DNA of 64,000 nucleotides from Microbacterium sp. C5A9 (GCF_022627955.1 NZ_JABXGD010000007.1:62001-126000); one strand, 5' to 3'. Shown: positions 27,106-35,217, counted from the stretch's first letter. Translations and numbers: made by a program. Notes: a model not told the origin generated them from the letters alone.

Positions 27106-27919
27106 CGATCGCGTCCGTTCTCTCCCGATGGGCGGTAGTCAGTAGCGTGTTGCTGTTGAAGACCGCCGACAGATCGAGCTCGAGCAGCCTGCGCCAGGCG
27201 AGGTTGTCAATCCAAGCGCAAGCAAGAGGTGGGCAATCTGGTGATGCCAGCTCGCATAACTCCCGGCGAGTCTTGCCGAGAGTTGCCGCCTCGAGGATCC
27301 GGTCCTTGACGGCAGCAGGCGGCCTGCAGCGGTCATGACGCGACGCCGACAACCATTCGACCACGCGGGTCGCATGAAGGCTGTGGCCGGAAAGCACCTG
27401 ATATTGCCAGCCGAGCGTTGCCGACACTCGCGCCGTCTCATCGAACTGCAGTTGCGCATACTCGTCGATGAGTTCCTCTGGCCTCACGTCCCGAACGGCA
27501 TAAGAGCCGTCCGACATCTGCAACAGGAAATCCGGCACATGCCAATGACCGGCCATCGGCGAGCGGACGCCGAACACCACGCCAAACGGCTGCGACCACA
27601 CCCTTTCGGCCTGTCCGCCATAATCGAGCCACATCAACTCGTCGCGCTCGAACTGAGACTCACACCACACGTGGCTGCGGGTGCGACTCCAGAAGTACTC
27701 AGATCCTGTGAAGAAGTGGCTGGCGCCCTTCGATACTCGAACCTTCATGGGGTCGATGACAGACCAATCCAAACGGCCGAGACTTCGGTCGACCGGTGCG
27801 AACGAGGTGTTGTTCGCATAGCCAGTCTCCGAACGATGATCACGCGGCACCCAGTGCAGCTCCGACTCTTTCGAGAACCGTCGACGAGCGATCATCCGTG
27901 CGATCTCAGCTGGCTTCAT
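27098..27919 (-). CDS. tnsA: TnsA-like endonuclease
   Basis: 273 residues with a restriction-enzyme-like core: ESQFERDELMWLDY (catalytic-type Glu, E87 or E91), HVPDF (D130) and AVRDVRP (D144), the E-D-xxK/R pattern of TnsA. The C-terminal half is helical. It cleaves the 5' ends so that, with TnsB, the element leaves by cut and paste. The start is the second of two adjacent ATGs, with GGGAG five bases upstream. Confidence 0.82.
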   Translation of the reverse strand: MKPAEIARMIARRRFSKESELHWVPRDHRSETGYANNTSFAPVDRSLGRLDWSVIDPMKVRVSKGASHFFTGSEYFWSRTRSHVWCESQFERDELMWLDYGGQAERVWSQPFGVVFGVRSPMAGHWHVPDFLLQMSDGSYAVRDVRPEELIDEYAQLQFDETARVSATLGWQYQVLSGHSLHATRVVEWLSASRHDRCRPPAAVKDRILEAATLGKTRRELCELASPDCPPLACAWIDNLAWRRLLELDLSAVFNSNTLLTTAHRERTDAIGV

Positions 27920-28497
27920 CATCACTCCCGGAGGGAGGCGGAGTGCCGGTAGGCACATCTTCGTCGCCTGCGCCCAGGATCAGCCCGGTCGGCTTCGACG
28001 GGCTTCCGACACACCGGCGCGGACCGGATATCGTTCGATCTGATCTCGAGTGGCCCGACGTGAAGCGAGAACCGCATCGTTGGTCGCCCGATGTCACTCG
28101 GGACTCCACCGGCTTCCGTCGCAAGGTCTAGGCAACGCAAGGCCAGACTTGAACGAACGAGGGGAAAGCTCCCCCACTAGCCTTCGGGTGAACAGTACTC
28201 GCCGCCGGCTTCCGGTGAACATTGCCGGCTCCGGCGCTGCGGCAGACATTGAGATGCCGGTCGGCGTTGCCGTCCCGGGCGCTCACGCCTTGGCGTCCGC
28301 GGAGACCGTTGCGGACCCCGACCTCGTGAGACTGACCATCCCGCTCCCCCAGTGCAGGACCCGTCCCGCACGAGATGCTCGACGGGAACCTCGTCATCGA
28401 CAAGGTGAACTACTGACCGCCACCGACGGGGTTCTGGAGGCCCTCGACTTACACAACGAGGGCCTGCACGTGTGCACGTGCAGGCCCTCAGGTTCGA
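27920..28497. other. Gene-poor stretch upstream of tnsA; possible transposon end
   Basis: 578 bases with no convincing gene. It holds a direct repeat CTTCGGGTGAACA (28182) and CTTCCGGTGAACA (28209), 27 bases apart, and a small GGGGA/TCCCC hairpin at 28161-28174. A short plus-strand frame at 28331-28416 ending VIDKVNY may be the tail of a lost gene. TnsB-binding repeats would be expected here, but I cannot prove that these are them. Confidence 0.4.
28458..28489. terminator. Long perfect hairpin after the 68-residue gene
   Basis: Perfect 15-bp inverted repeat (GAGGGCCTGCACGTG and its complement) with a two-base loop, nine bases past the stop of the 68-residue gene. No T tract is present, but the position suits transcription termination on the minus strand. 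Confidence 0.65.
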
Positions 28498-28704
28498 TTA
28501 GACGCGCTGGCTGATCGTGCCGCACGGGTTGCGGTTGGCGGTCGATTCGGTGACGAACCGGCCCGACGACGCGGAGCGGTGCACCGTGGTCGAGTTGCTC
28601 GTGCCGGAACCGACACGTTCGGTGGTGGTCTTTCCGGGCCAGCGGGCCGCAGCGGCCTTGGAGACGAAACGACCGGTGGATGCAGAGCGACGAACGGTTC
28701 CCAT
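28498..28704 (-). CDS. 68-residue protein with two RSASxGRFV repeats
   Basis: Small basic protein built from two similar halves: VRRSASTGRFVSKAAAARWPG and VHRSASSGRFVTESTANRNP. Such RSAxxGRFV-type small proteins are scattered among bacterial mobile elements with no agreed function. A GGAG-type ribosome site precedes the ATG and a strong hairpin follows the stop. It lies downstream of the sigma-like gene and its 54-residue partner in the same direction and probably belongs to the same unit. Confidence 0.7.
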   Translation of the reverse strand: MGTVRRSASTGRFVSKAAAARWPGKTTTERVGSGTSNSTTVHRSASSGRFVTESTANRNPCGTISQRV

Positions 28705-28821
28705 GGGAACTCCTTCACTGATTGGTGCCGGGGTGCCATGAGATGGAGCGCCGCTAGTCTGCGGCTGCCAACTCCGGTACAGTCAGTGCTCTGGATGAGA
28801 CCTGACCTTCTCAGGGCTTGT

Positions 28822-28853
28822 GAGCCGTCCCGTTACCGCGGGGCGGCTCTTTT
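28822..28853 (+). terminator. Hairpin with T tract between the 68- and 54-residue genes
   Basis: GAGCCG-T-CCCG pairs with CGGG-G-CGGCTC around TTACCG and is followed by TTTT on the plus strand. No plus-strand gene precedes it, so it may end a short untranslated RNA, or act as a leader hairpin for the 68-residue gene on the minus strand. Confidence 0.5.
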
Positions 28854-28877
28854 CCGTTGTGATCCCGACATCTCGGT

Positions 28878-28907
28878 ATATGTCCGCCGCTGGTCACTTC
28901 CCCTCGC
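28878..28907 (-). repeat. Copy A of a paired 30-bp repeat near the sigma-like gene
   Basis: Read on the minus strand it contains GCGAGGGGAAGT, nine variable bases, then CGGACATAT. Copy B, with the same spacing, lies upstream of the sigma-like gene at 29912-29941. Copy A overlaps the last codons of the 54-residue gene and lies upstream of the 68-residue gene. Confidence 0.6.
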
Positions 28908-29058
28908 GGCCTCTCAACTGCTTCGATTGAGTCTTGCCCGTCATCGATCGCGAGACGAGCGACTGCGCTTTGTTGGCGGAAACGGTTCGGCGTGCCGCCT
29001 TCGCGTTCTGGGTCCCGAAGGACGAGCGCTCGATCTTGCCTCGAAATTCACTGCTCAT
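28894..29058 (-). CDS. 54-residue basic protein coupled to the sigma-like gene
   Basis: Small, very basic protein (MSSEFRGKIERSSFGTQN at the start, many Lys/Arg/Gln later). Its ATG overlaps the sigma-like stop as ATGA, which is the main evidence that it is real. No known domain is visible. Its charge would suit binding to nucleic acid or to the acidic surface of RNA polymerase or the sigma-like partner. Confidence 0.65.
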   Translation of the reverse strand: MSSEFRGKIERSSFGTQNAKAARRTVSANKAQSLVSRSMTGKTQSKQLRGREGK

Positions 29059-29864
29059 GCGGACTCCCGGTTCTGTCGTACTTGCTGACGTGCGCGCGCG
29101 ATCGCCGACTCCACCGCTTTCGCGGTCATGCCAAGCTTCTCGCCGATCTCCGCGTGCGTGAAGCCATGCGTCACGTTCAGATAAAAGGCTGAGCGGACAC
29201 GCTCGTCCTTGATGCTCCCGAATGCACGACGCAGCTCGTCCTTGATGTGCGCCGCCTCGCTCGCGTCGGGAGCAGCCGACGTCGACGGACCCTCCTCGAA
29301 GTCGTCGGCCCAGGCCGCTGCGGGCGGCGGAGCCTGCGGCTCCGCATATGAACGCAGCTCTTCTCGACGCCAACGCTTGTAGACGTTGCTGAACTGCAGA
29401 AGGCACTGGCCCACGAAGAACGTGCGCAGGGAAGCTCCCTTGGCGGGGTCCCACTTGCCCGGGACGAGCACCTTGTCTCGGAACGCGGTGAGGGCGAGCA
29501 CGATCGTCTCATCCGCCAGGCTCTCGGCCTCTTCGATCATCGAGCCCGGGCGGGGCTCAGGCTCCAGTGCGCCGAAGCCTTTTCGCTTCACCTCGCCACG
29601 AATCTGCCCTTTGTAGATCCACCCGCGGATGACAGCCCACCCGTACTTCGCGATCTCATTCGCGAACAGATCGTAGTTCCGGCCACGGTATCCGCTGGCC
29701 TGGAGTGCGGTCGCGAGTTCGCGGTCTCCAGCGAGCCGGTCGAAACGTTCCTCGGCGCGATCGCGGTCTGCCTCGGCCAGCCAGGCCTGATCCGTTGCCC
29801 ACGCGATGAGAGTAGGAACGCGATCGGGGGACGAATGCCCTTCGGGCTCGTCGTTACCGGTCAT
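29055..29864 (-). CDS. Sigma-70-like RNA polymerase sigma factor
   Basis: 269 residues. A region-2-like stretch (ANEIAKYGWAVIRGWIYKG, then ASLRTFFVGQCLLQFSNVYKRWRRE) and a C-terminal region-4 helix-turn-helix (FTHAEIGEKLGMTAKAVESAI) are joined by a Pro/Ala-rich linker. The N-terminus is unusual for an ECF sigma factor. The conserved 30-bp motif upstream of this gene and of the 68-residue gene may be the promoter it reads, giving self-activation. It is the first of three genes in a small accessory unit. Confidence 0.72.
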   Translation of the reverse strand: MTGNDEPEGHSSPDRVPTLIAWATDQAWLAEADRDRAEERFDRLAGDRELATALQASGYRGRNYDLFANEIAKYGWAVIRGWIYKGQIRGEVKRKGFGALEPEPRPGSMIEEAESLADETIVLALTAFRDKVLVPGKWDPAKGASLRTFFVGQCLLQFSNVYKRWRREELRSYAEPQAPPPAAAWADDFEEGPSTSAAPDASEAAHIKDELRRAFGSIKDERVRSAFYLNVTHGFTHAEIGEKLGMTAKAVESAIARARQQVRQNRESA

Positions 29865-29911
29865 AGCGTTCCCTCACGATCCTGGTCAGCTCATAGTCAC
29901 CACGATCCCTC

Positions 29912-29941
29912 ATATGTCCGACATTGCAGACTTCCCCTCGC
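29912..29941 (-). repeat. Copy B of the paired 30-bp repeat, upstream of the sigma-like gene
   Basis: Same GCGAGGGGAAGT-N9-CGGACATAT pattern as copy A, placed 48 bases before the sigma-like ATG. The fixed nine-base spacing and the position argue for a promoter or operator rather than chance. Confidence 0.6.
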
Positions 29942-29985
29942 CTCTCGCAAGAAAATGTTGAGCAACCTCACGGTTCGGTGCCGCC

Positions 29986-30009
29986 CGCCGTACACGATCG
30001 TTTGCGGCG
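29986..30009. repeat. 24-bp palindrome family, copy 1
   Basis: CGCCG flank, core CACGATCGTTT, then GCGGCG flank. It shares the ACGATCGTTT core with the other copies and lies in an intergenic region. Confidence 0.7.
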
Positions 30010-30132
30010 TGGTTTCGCATTCGGTTCTACTGGTGGTGCCGCAAGCGAGGCCTCGGACCCATCTCCGCTTTCCAAAATCTCCCGCTGAAGACGCGAGTGA
30101 GCACAGCAGGAGGGAGCGTGCAGCAGACGACC

Positions 30133-30156
30133 CGCCGAAAACGATCGTTTCCGGCG
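30133..30156. repeat. 24-bp palindrome family, copy 2 (near-perfect)
   Basis: CGCCG, core AAACGATCGTTT and CGGCG flanks; the most symmetrical copy, with only one mismatched pair. Weaker relatives follow at 30184 (CGCCGTTAACG) and 30207-30230 (ending ACGTTTCCGGCG). Confidence 0.75.
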
Positions 30157-30188
30157 AGTTCGCGTCGCCCGTCATCGTGCGCCCGCCG

Positions 30189-30443
30189 TTAACGTTCGCC
30201 GGTATCTGCTTTCGGCAGACGTTTCCGGCGTTCAGGTAGCGGGTCTCGCTCGTCGTCCGCCGATGCGAGTTGGCGAGGATGGTTTCGTTCCGCGCGGAGT
30301 TGTTGCTCGATCTTGGCGTGTGCTTTTCGTTCGTTGCGGTCGGCTCTGATGATGGACCGCAGGACGAACCAGAATGCTGCGACGACGGCGATCGTGGGGA
30401 TGACGGACCAAAAGGCGTTGGTCCAGTAGTCATTGAGATTCAT
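30189..30443 (-). CDS. Small single-pass membrane protein at the end of the copper operon
   Basis: 84 residues: one transmembrane segment (AFWSVIPTIAVVAAFWFVL) followed by a charged cytoplasmic tail. The ATG at 30443 lies inside the end of the upstream gene. The last 14 or so codons run into weak copies of the 24-bp palindrome, so the native C-terminus may have been replaced at a module joint. No named family; co-orientation with copper genes is the only clue to its role. Confidence 0.6.
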   Translation of the reverse strand: MNLNDYWTNAFWSVIPTIAVVAAFWFVLRSIIRADRNERKAHAKIEQQLRAERNHPRQLASADDERDPLPERRKRLPKADTGER

Positions 30444-30723
30444 CCGCGCCTCCCGGGGGTTCACGCAGCACGAGCGCCAGTCCGACGATCGCGAGGATGA
30501 ACGCTGTTTCGTAGCTTCCGAGCGTGTATGCCCAGAGTGACCGTTGGTCTGGAACGGTTGTGTCGATGAGGAGATGAGTTGCGATCAGTGCGACGGCGGC
30601 CAGGAGAAGGAAGGCCCCGATACGTACGAGGCGATCGTGACGCCGCTGTGGGGACATGTGGCTGGTGCGCGTGGGAACGTGTGCTCGTGGACGGTGCCGA
30701 GCTGGGTGCAGGTGGCGGGTCAT
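30430..30723 (-). CDS. Small two-pass membrane protein
   Basis: 97 residues from the ATG at 30723, which overlaps the upstream stop by ATGA; an internal ATG at 30657 would leave a 75-residue core. Two hydrophobic segments (IGAFLLLAAVALIATHLLI and ETAFILAIVGLALVL) are separated by an outside loop. No family recognised. It is the third of a run of small membrane genes trailing the copper operon. Confidence 0.6.
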   Translation of the reverse strand: MTRHLHPARHRPRAHVPTRTSHMSPQRRHDRLVRIGAFLLLAAVALIATHLLIDTTVPDQRSLWAYTLGSYETAFILAIVGLALVLREPPGGADESQ

Positions 30724-30836
30724 CTGAATATGGCTCCGATGAGGTAGAAGCTCGCAAGGGCGAGAAGCAGGGCGAGGACTGTGGCGCACGCGATGAAGAC
30801 GGATATGCGTCGGAAGGGATTGCGGCGGGGGACCAT
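30720..30836 (-). CDS. 38-residue single-pass membrane peptide
   Basis: Short frame starting MVPRRNPFRRISVF with one hydrophobic segment (ACATVLALLLALASFYLIG) and positive residues at the N-terminus. It overlaps the next gene by ATGA and follows the beta-propeller gene by 27 bases. The coupling and membrane-like composition support it; function unknown. Confidence 0.5.
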   Translation of the reverse strand: MVPRRNPFRRISVFIACATVLALLLALASFYLIGAIFR

Positions 30837-30863
30837 GGGTGGCCGTTCTGGTGGTGGCGTTCT

Positions 30864-31709
30864 CTACCGGGCGGGGGCGAGGATGGTTGTGTCGTCGGCT
30901 GTGATCTGGACGATGCCGCGGTCGTCGACAACGATGAAGCGTTCGTCATCGATCGCGGTGAAGGCCTGAGCGGCCCCTTGAAGCGCGTCGAGGCGTTGCC
31001 ATGTTCCTTCGGTGTTCTGTGACCAGAGGGCGCCATCGGTTCCGACTCCTGCGAGCGAGCCATTGGGTTTGGCGTCGAGTGTGTAGAGCAGCGGGGCGTC
31101 GGCGACGGGGGTGAAGGTGGCGCCGTTGTCGGTGCTGAGGAGCAGTCCTTCTTCCGCGGCGGCGTAGAGACCGTCGCCGGTGGCGGCGAGGTCTGCCGCG
31201 GCAAGTGTTGCGCCGCGGGTCCATTCGAGACCGTCGTCAGTGCTGATGAGCAGATCGACGCCATCGGAGGCGATCCCGTAGAGAGTGCCGTCTGGTCCGG
31301 CGGTGAGGACATGGAAGTCCGTACTGCCAGTGAGGGCGATCGGTGACCACGATTCGCCGAAGTCGTCACTACGAATGACACCTAGGTTCGGGGAGCCGAG
31401 CTCTGCGGGTGTCTGTGTGCCCGGGTGACCGGATGCGAAGAGGGCGTCGTCGAGGACGGTGAAGCCCATCGCGTCGAAGTCGTGGCCTCCGATGGGGCCG
31501 GTGATCGCACCCTCGGGCGTGAGGGTGAAGAGTCCTCCGTGGGTGGCTATGAAGAGGTCCTCACCGCGGGGGTCAGCGGCAACACCGTGAATGTGTTGGA
31601 TAACGGGGGGGACCGCGTTGGTGCCGGAGGCCTGCGGCACGGCGCAGCCGGTGAGGGCGACGGCTGCGAGAGCGATCGCGAAAGCGGGTAGGGGCGAGTG
31701 GCGGTTCAT
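30864..31709 (-). CDS. BNR-repeat beta-propeller lipoprotein
   Basis: 281 residues with a lipoprotein signal (lipobox LTGC) and repeated sialidase-type motifs: SDDFGESWSP, STDDGLEWT and STDNGATFTP. These S-x-D-x-G-x-x-W boxes mark a beta-propeller, as in the F510_1955-type proteins common in actinobacterial copper clusters. It is exported and membrane anchored; the role is unknown but probably non-enzymatic. The start at 31709 places the signal peptide correctly. Confidence 0.8.
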   Translation of the reverse strand: MNRHSPLPAFAIALAAVALTGCAVPQASGTNAVPPVIQHIHGVAADPRGEDLFIATHGGLFTLTPEGAITGPIGGHDFDAMGFTVLDDALFASGHPGTQTPAELGSPNLGVIRSDDFGESWSPIALTGSTDFHVLTAGPDGTLYGIASDGVDLLISTDDGLEWTRGATLAAADLAATGDGLYAAAEEGLLLSTDNGATFTPVADAPLLYTLDAKPNGSLAGVGTDGALWSQNTEGTWQRLDALQGAAQAFTAIDDERFIVVDDRGIVQITADDTTILAPAR

Positions 31710-31852
31710 GAGACTCCGATGTGAAGAAATGCATGCAGGTGCGCGAGCGGTACGCGAATGAGAGTCGCGACATGGCACCAGCGCGGTGGCGTGGGTTACT
31801 GCGAGAAGGCCAGTTCGGGGGTGCGGGCGAGCGCCGCACCCCCGAAGGTAGA

Positions 31853-32449
31853 TCAGAGTGTGTCGAGGAGGTCTTTCATCGTGGCGATCTCCGTGGTCTG
31901 CGCCTCGATGATCGTCTCGGCCAGAGCGATCGCGTCGCTGTTCTGGCCGTTGTCGACCTCTTCTTGGGCCATCTCGACGGCACCCTCGTGGTGCTGAATC
32001 ATCTGCTCGAGGAACAGGCGGCTGGCGTCCGCACCGGTGGCGTCCTCGAGAGCCTGCATGTCCTCTTCGGACATCATGCCGCCGCCGTGATCCATTCCCT
32101 CCATGTCGGAAGTGTCAGCGCCCCACTCTTCGAGCCACTGGTCCATCTTCTGGATTTCGGGCTCCTGCGCGGCCTTGATCTCTTCCGCAAGGGCGACGAC
32201 ACGTTCGTCGACGCCCTCCTTGCTGAGAAGCATGTCGGACATGTCGATGGCCTGGGCGTGGTGCTCCTTCATCATGCTGGCGAACATGATGTCGGCGTCA
32301 TTGGCGTCCGCGGAGGCCGGGGCGGAGCTGCTGCTTTCGTGGTTCATACCGGGCATGTCGCCGCCGCCCGAGGTGTTACCGGCGCAGCCGGCGAGTCCAA
32401 GCACTGCGGCGAGGGTGAGTGCGGCGGTCGCCGCAAAACGGGTCTTCAT
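31853..32449 (-). CDS. DUF305 lipoprotein (copper-linked)
   Basis: 198 residues with lipobox LAGC, a Met/His-rich segment (MPGMNH, MEGMDHGGGMM) and the DUF305 signatures MMKEHHAQAI and MIQHHEGAVEMA. DUF305 proteins form helical bundles and are frequent in copper and silver loci, where their Met and His residues may bind Cu(I). Same direction as the CopB ATPase gene. Confidence 0.9.
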   Translation of the reverse strand: MKTRFAATAALTLAAVLGLAGCAGNTSGGGDMPGMNHESSSSAPASADANDADIMFASMMKEHHAQAIDMSDMLLSKEGVDERVVALAEEIKAAQEPEIQKMDQWLEEWGADTSDMEGMDHGGGMMSEEDMQALEDATGADASRLFLEQMIQHHEGAVEMAQEEVDNGQNSDAIALAETIIEAQTTEIATMKDLLDTL

Positions 32450-32534
32450 GATGGGTTCTCCAAAAGTCGATGAGGGTGCCCAGCGAGAGAGGCTGGGCAA
32501 GGGCGTTACCCGCAGAAGGCGGGCGCGCCTGCCG

Positions 32535-32975
32535 TCACGTGCGACTGATGCAGAGAACGGTGAGAGACGGAGGCCGCAGCGGATGCAGCGCATCCCGGAG
32601 GTGTAGGCGGGACACGGGCGTTCCCAGGGAGTGCGCGACGGCTCGCCACCAGGCGGACGGCCGGGCGAGCAGCACGACGACAATGAGGAGCGCGAGAACG
32701 CAGGCCATCCACGCCATGCCGTGATCGTCAGAACACGTGGCGCACCCCGCCTCGACCACCGCTGCGGCGTCGCCTGAGGCGTGCGCGGGGTGAGCGTCGG
32801 CATGCGCGGGTGCGACGGCGATGGTCTCACTGTGCCCGGAGGGCATGGTGTGCGTGTTCATCGAGTGCATCGCCAGAAGCCCGAAGATCACGGAAAAGGC
32901 GACGGCGACGACGGTCAGGAGGGTGCGGGTGAGGGTGCGCTGGTCTTGCACGCGCCGTGCGATCGTCATCAACAC
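32535..32975 (-). CDS. DUF6153 small membrane protein
   Basis: 146 residues with two hydrophobic segments (LLTVVAVAFSVIFGLLAMHS and MAWMACVLALLIVVVLLA), a His-rich outside loop and a CATC pair. This matches DUF6153 proteins next to copper ATPases. The GTG start has GGAGG seven bases upstream. It may bind copper outside the membrane. Confidence 0.75.
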   Translation of the reverse strand: MLMTIARRVQDQRTLTRTLLTVVAVAFSVIFGLLAMHSMNTHTMPSGHSETIAVAPAHADAHPAHASGDAAAVVEAGCATCSDDHGMAWMACVLALLIVVVLLARPSAWWRAVAHSLGTPVSRLHLRDALHPLRPPSLTVLCISRT

Positions 32976-33023
32976 TGTCCCACCTCCCTTTCTTCCAGGG
33001 TACGTCGCCGCCGCCCCTGACGC

Positions 33024-35162
33024 CTACTTGTCGACGACGGCGTCCGGGCTGAGGTTCAGCCGTCGCAGCAACTGCGCATTCAGCGCGACAACGATCGTGG
33101 ACAGTGACATCAGCACCGCACCGACGGACATCGGCAACACGAATCCGACGGGGGCGAGCACACCGGCCGCGAGGGGGACGGAGAGCAGGTTGTACCCGGC
33201 GGCCCACCAGAGGTTCTGTTTCATCTTCCGGTAACTCGCCCGCGACAGCTCAATCACGGAGATCACCGATCGAGGGTCGTCGCTGGCGAGGATGACACCC
33301 GCTGAGGCAATCGCGACGTCCGTTCCGGCACCGATCGCAATCCCCACGTCCGCCTGGGCGAGGGCGGGGGCGTCGTTCACGCCGTCACCGACCATCGCGA
33401 CCTTGCGGCCTTCGTGTTGCAGTTCTTTCACCTTGGAGGCCTTGTCCTCCGGACGGACCCCGGCGAAGTACCGGTCGATACCCAGCTCGCCGGCGACGGA
33501 CGCGGCGACCGCATCGGCGTCACCGGTGATCATCACCACCTGCACGCCCCGTTCGTGGAGCGCATCGACCGCGTGACGCGACTCGGACCGGATCTCATCC
33601 GCCAGGCGCAGCGCGCCCGTCACCTGACCGTCAACGAGCACGTGGAGGATGATCGCACCCTCACCGCGCCACTCGTCGGCAACCGGCAGCTCAACGGCGT
33701 GTTCTTGCTCGAGCATGTACGGGCCGCCGACCTGCACGACGTGTCCGTCGACACGGGCACGCACCCCCACGGCGGGGGAGGATTCAAAATCGGTCGATCG
33801 CGGAACGGTGAGGTTCTTCTCTTTCGCTGCGTTGACGATCGCACGGGCGAGGGGGTGCTCGGAGTCCGCTTCCGCGGCCGCCGCCCACGCGAGCAGCTGA
33901 TCGGCGTCGGCCCCTGTGACGGGATCGATCGCGGTCACGGCGGGGGTGCCCTTGGTGAGCGTGCCGGTCTTGTCGAACAGGATCGTGTCGACGGTGCGCA
34001 TGCTCTCCAGGGCGAGACGATCCTTGATCAGCACACCTCCACGGGCGGCGCGTTCGGTCGCTATCGACACGACCAGTGGGATCGCGAGACCCAGCGCGTG
34101 CGGGCAGGCGATGACCAGCACGGTGATGGTGCGGATCACGGCTGCCTCGGGCTGGCCGACGAGAGTCCACACAATCGCGGTGATCGCGGCAGCGCCGAGC
34201 GCGAACCAGAACAGCCACCCCGCTGCCTTATCCGCGAGTCGTTGCGCCCGCGACGATGAACTCTGCGCCTCCGTGACCAGTTTCTGGATGCCCGCGAGTG
34301 CGGTGTCTTCACCAATGGCGGTGATCTCTACCCGCACCCCGGAATCGGTGGCTACGGTTCCAGCGATTACCGGGTCACCATCGCTGCGGCGCACCGGCCG
34401 AGACTCTCCGGTGATCATCGACTCGTCCATGCTGGCCGAACCCTGCACGATCCGCCCATCCGCGGGGACCCGCCCGCCCGGACGCACCACCACCACGTCT
34501 CCGACCTGCAGATCAGCCGGTGCGACGGTGACAGTGGTGTCTCCGTCGACCTTCTCCGCCTCGTCGGGCAGCAATGCGGCGAGGGAATCCAACGCCGACG
34601 TCGTCTGGGCGAGGGAACGCATCTCGATCCAGTGGCCGAGCAGCATGATCACGATCAGCAGCGCCAGCTCCCACCAGAAATCCAGCTCGTGGTGCAGCAG
34701 CCCGATGCTCGCCCCCCAGGAGGCGAGGAACGCCACGGTGATCGCGAGGGCGATCAGCAGCATCATCCCCGGTTTGCGGGCACGAAGTTCACCGACCGCA
34801 CCGGTCAGGAACGGGGCACCGCCCCACACGTACATCACCGTTCCGAGAGCCGGTGACACCCACGCGACCCACGCCGCGTCCGGCAGCGGGTACCCCAGGA
34901 TCATCGAGAACATCGTCGAGAATCCGACCACCGGCACGGCGAGGAGCAGCATGATCCAGAACAGGCGCCGGAACTGCCCCACATGATCCCCGTGGCCGCC
35001 ATGCCCGCCGTGACCGGCGTGATCTTCGTGGCCGCCGTGCCCGGTGTCTTCGTGCGGTGCAGCGTGATCGTGGCTCATCGCCCCATGGTCGTGCTCCGTC
35101 GTTGCCGCCGCCGTGTGGTTGCGGTGCGCGGTGTGATCGGTGTGTTCGTCGTGCTGGCTCAT
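33024..35162 (-). CDS. copB: CopB-type copper-exporting P-type ATPase
   Basis: 712 residues. The first 60 residues are extremely His-rich, replacing the CxxC domains of CopA. TGES lies in the actuator, CPH at 353-355 in the transport helix (P1B-3 type), DKTGTLT with phosphorylated D397, and GDGVNDAPALAQADVGIAIG in the hinge. It exports copper, probably Cu(II)/Cu(I), from the cytoplasm. It follows csoR and the chaperone gene. Confidence 0.95.
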   Translation of the reverse strand: MSQHDEHTDHTAHRNHTAAATTEHDHGAMSHDHAAPHEDTGHGGHEDHAGHGGHGGHGDHVGQFRRLFWIMLLLAVPVVGFSTMFSMILGYPLPDAAWVAWVSPALGTVMYVWGGAPFLTGAVGELRARKPGMMLLIALAITVAFLASWGASIGLLHHELDFWWELALLIVIMLLGHWIEMRSLAQTTSALDSLAALLPDEAEKVDGDTTVTVAPADLQVGDVVVVRPGGRVPADGRIVQGSASMDESMITGESRPVRRSDGDPVIAGTVATDSGVRVEITAIGEDTALAGIQKLVTEAQSSSSRAQRLADKAAGWLFWFALGAAAITAIVWTLVGQPEAAVIRTITVLVIACPHALGLAIPLVVSIATERAARGGVLIKDRLALESMRTVDTILFDKTGTLTKGTPAVTAIDPVTGADADQLLAWAAAAEADSEHPLARAIVNAAKEKNLTVPRSTDFESSPAVGVRARVDGHVVQVGGPYMLEQEHAVELPVADEWRGEGAIILHVLVDGQVTGALRLADEIRSESRHAVDALHERGVQVVMITGDADAVAASVAGELGIDRYFAGVRPEDKASKVKELQHEGRKVAMVGDGVNDAPALAQADVGIAIGAGTDVAIASAGVILASDDPRSVISVIELSRASYRKMKQNLWWAAGYNLLSVPLAAGVLAPVGFVLPMSVGAVLMSLSTIVVALNAQLLRRLNLSPDAVVDK

Positions 35163-35217
35163 CGGAGACTCCTTGCTCAGGTGCGCCCGGGGTAAGCCGG
35201 ACGCCGAAAGATGCAAC

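Larger units (their letters stand above)
21705..27919 (-). mobile_element. Tn7-like transposition module tnsA-tnsB-tnsC-tniQ
   Basis: Four overlapping minus-strand genes form a complete Tn7-type machine: endonuclease, DDE transposase, AAA+ regulator and target selector. In Tn7 the tnsA end is next to one transposon terminus, so an end is expected in the gene-poor stretch after 27919, and cargo would lie beyond tniQ, possibly including the arsenic operon. Terminal repeats and a target duplication could not be fixed by eye, so element boundaries are not claimed. Confidence 0.8.
29865..30188. other. Intergenic region rich in repeats
   Basis: 324 bases without a gene between the sigma-like unit and the copper operon end. 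It holds the 30-bp promoter-like repeat B and two strong copies of the 24-bp palindrome. Two weaker palindrome copies continue into the end of the next gene. Confidence 0.6.

Noticed and set aside
28128..28403. Minus-strand frame in the gene-poor stretch upstream of tnsA
   Set aside because: No ribosome site, no domain and overlapping frames of equal quality; left as non-coding.
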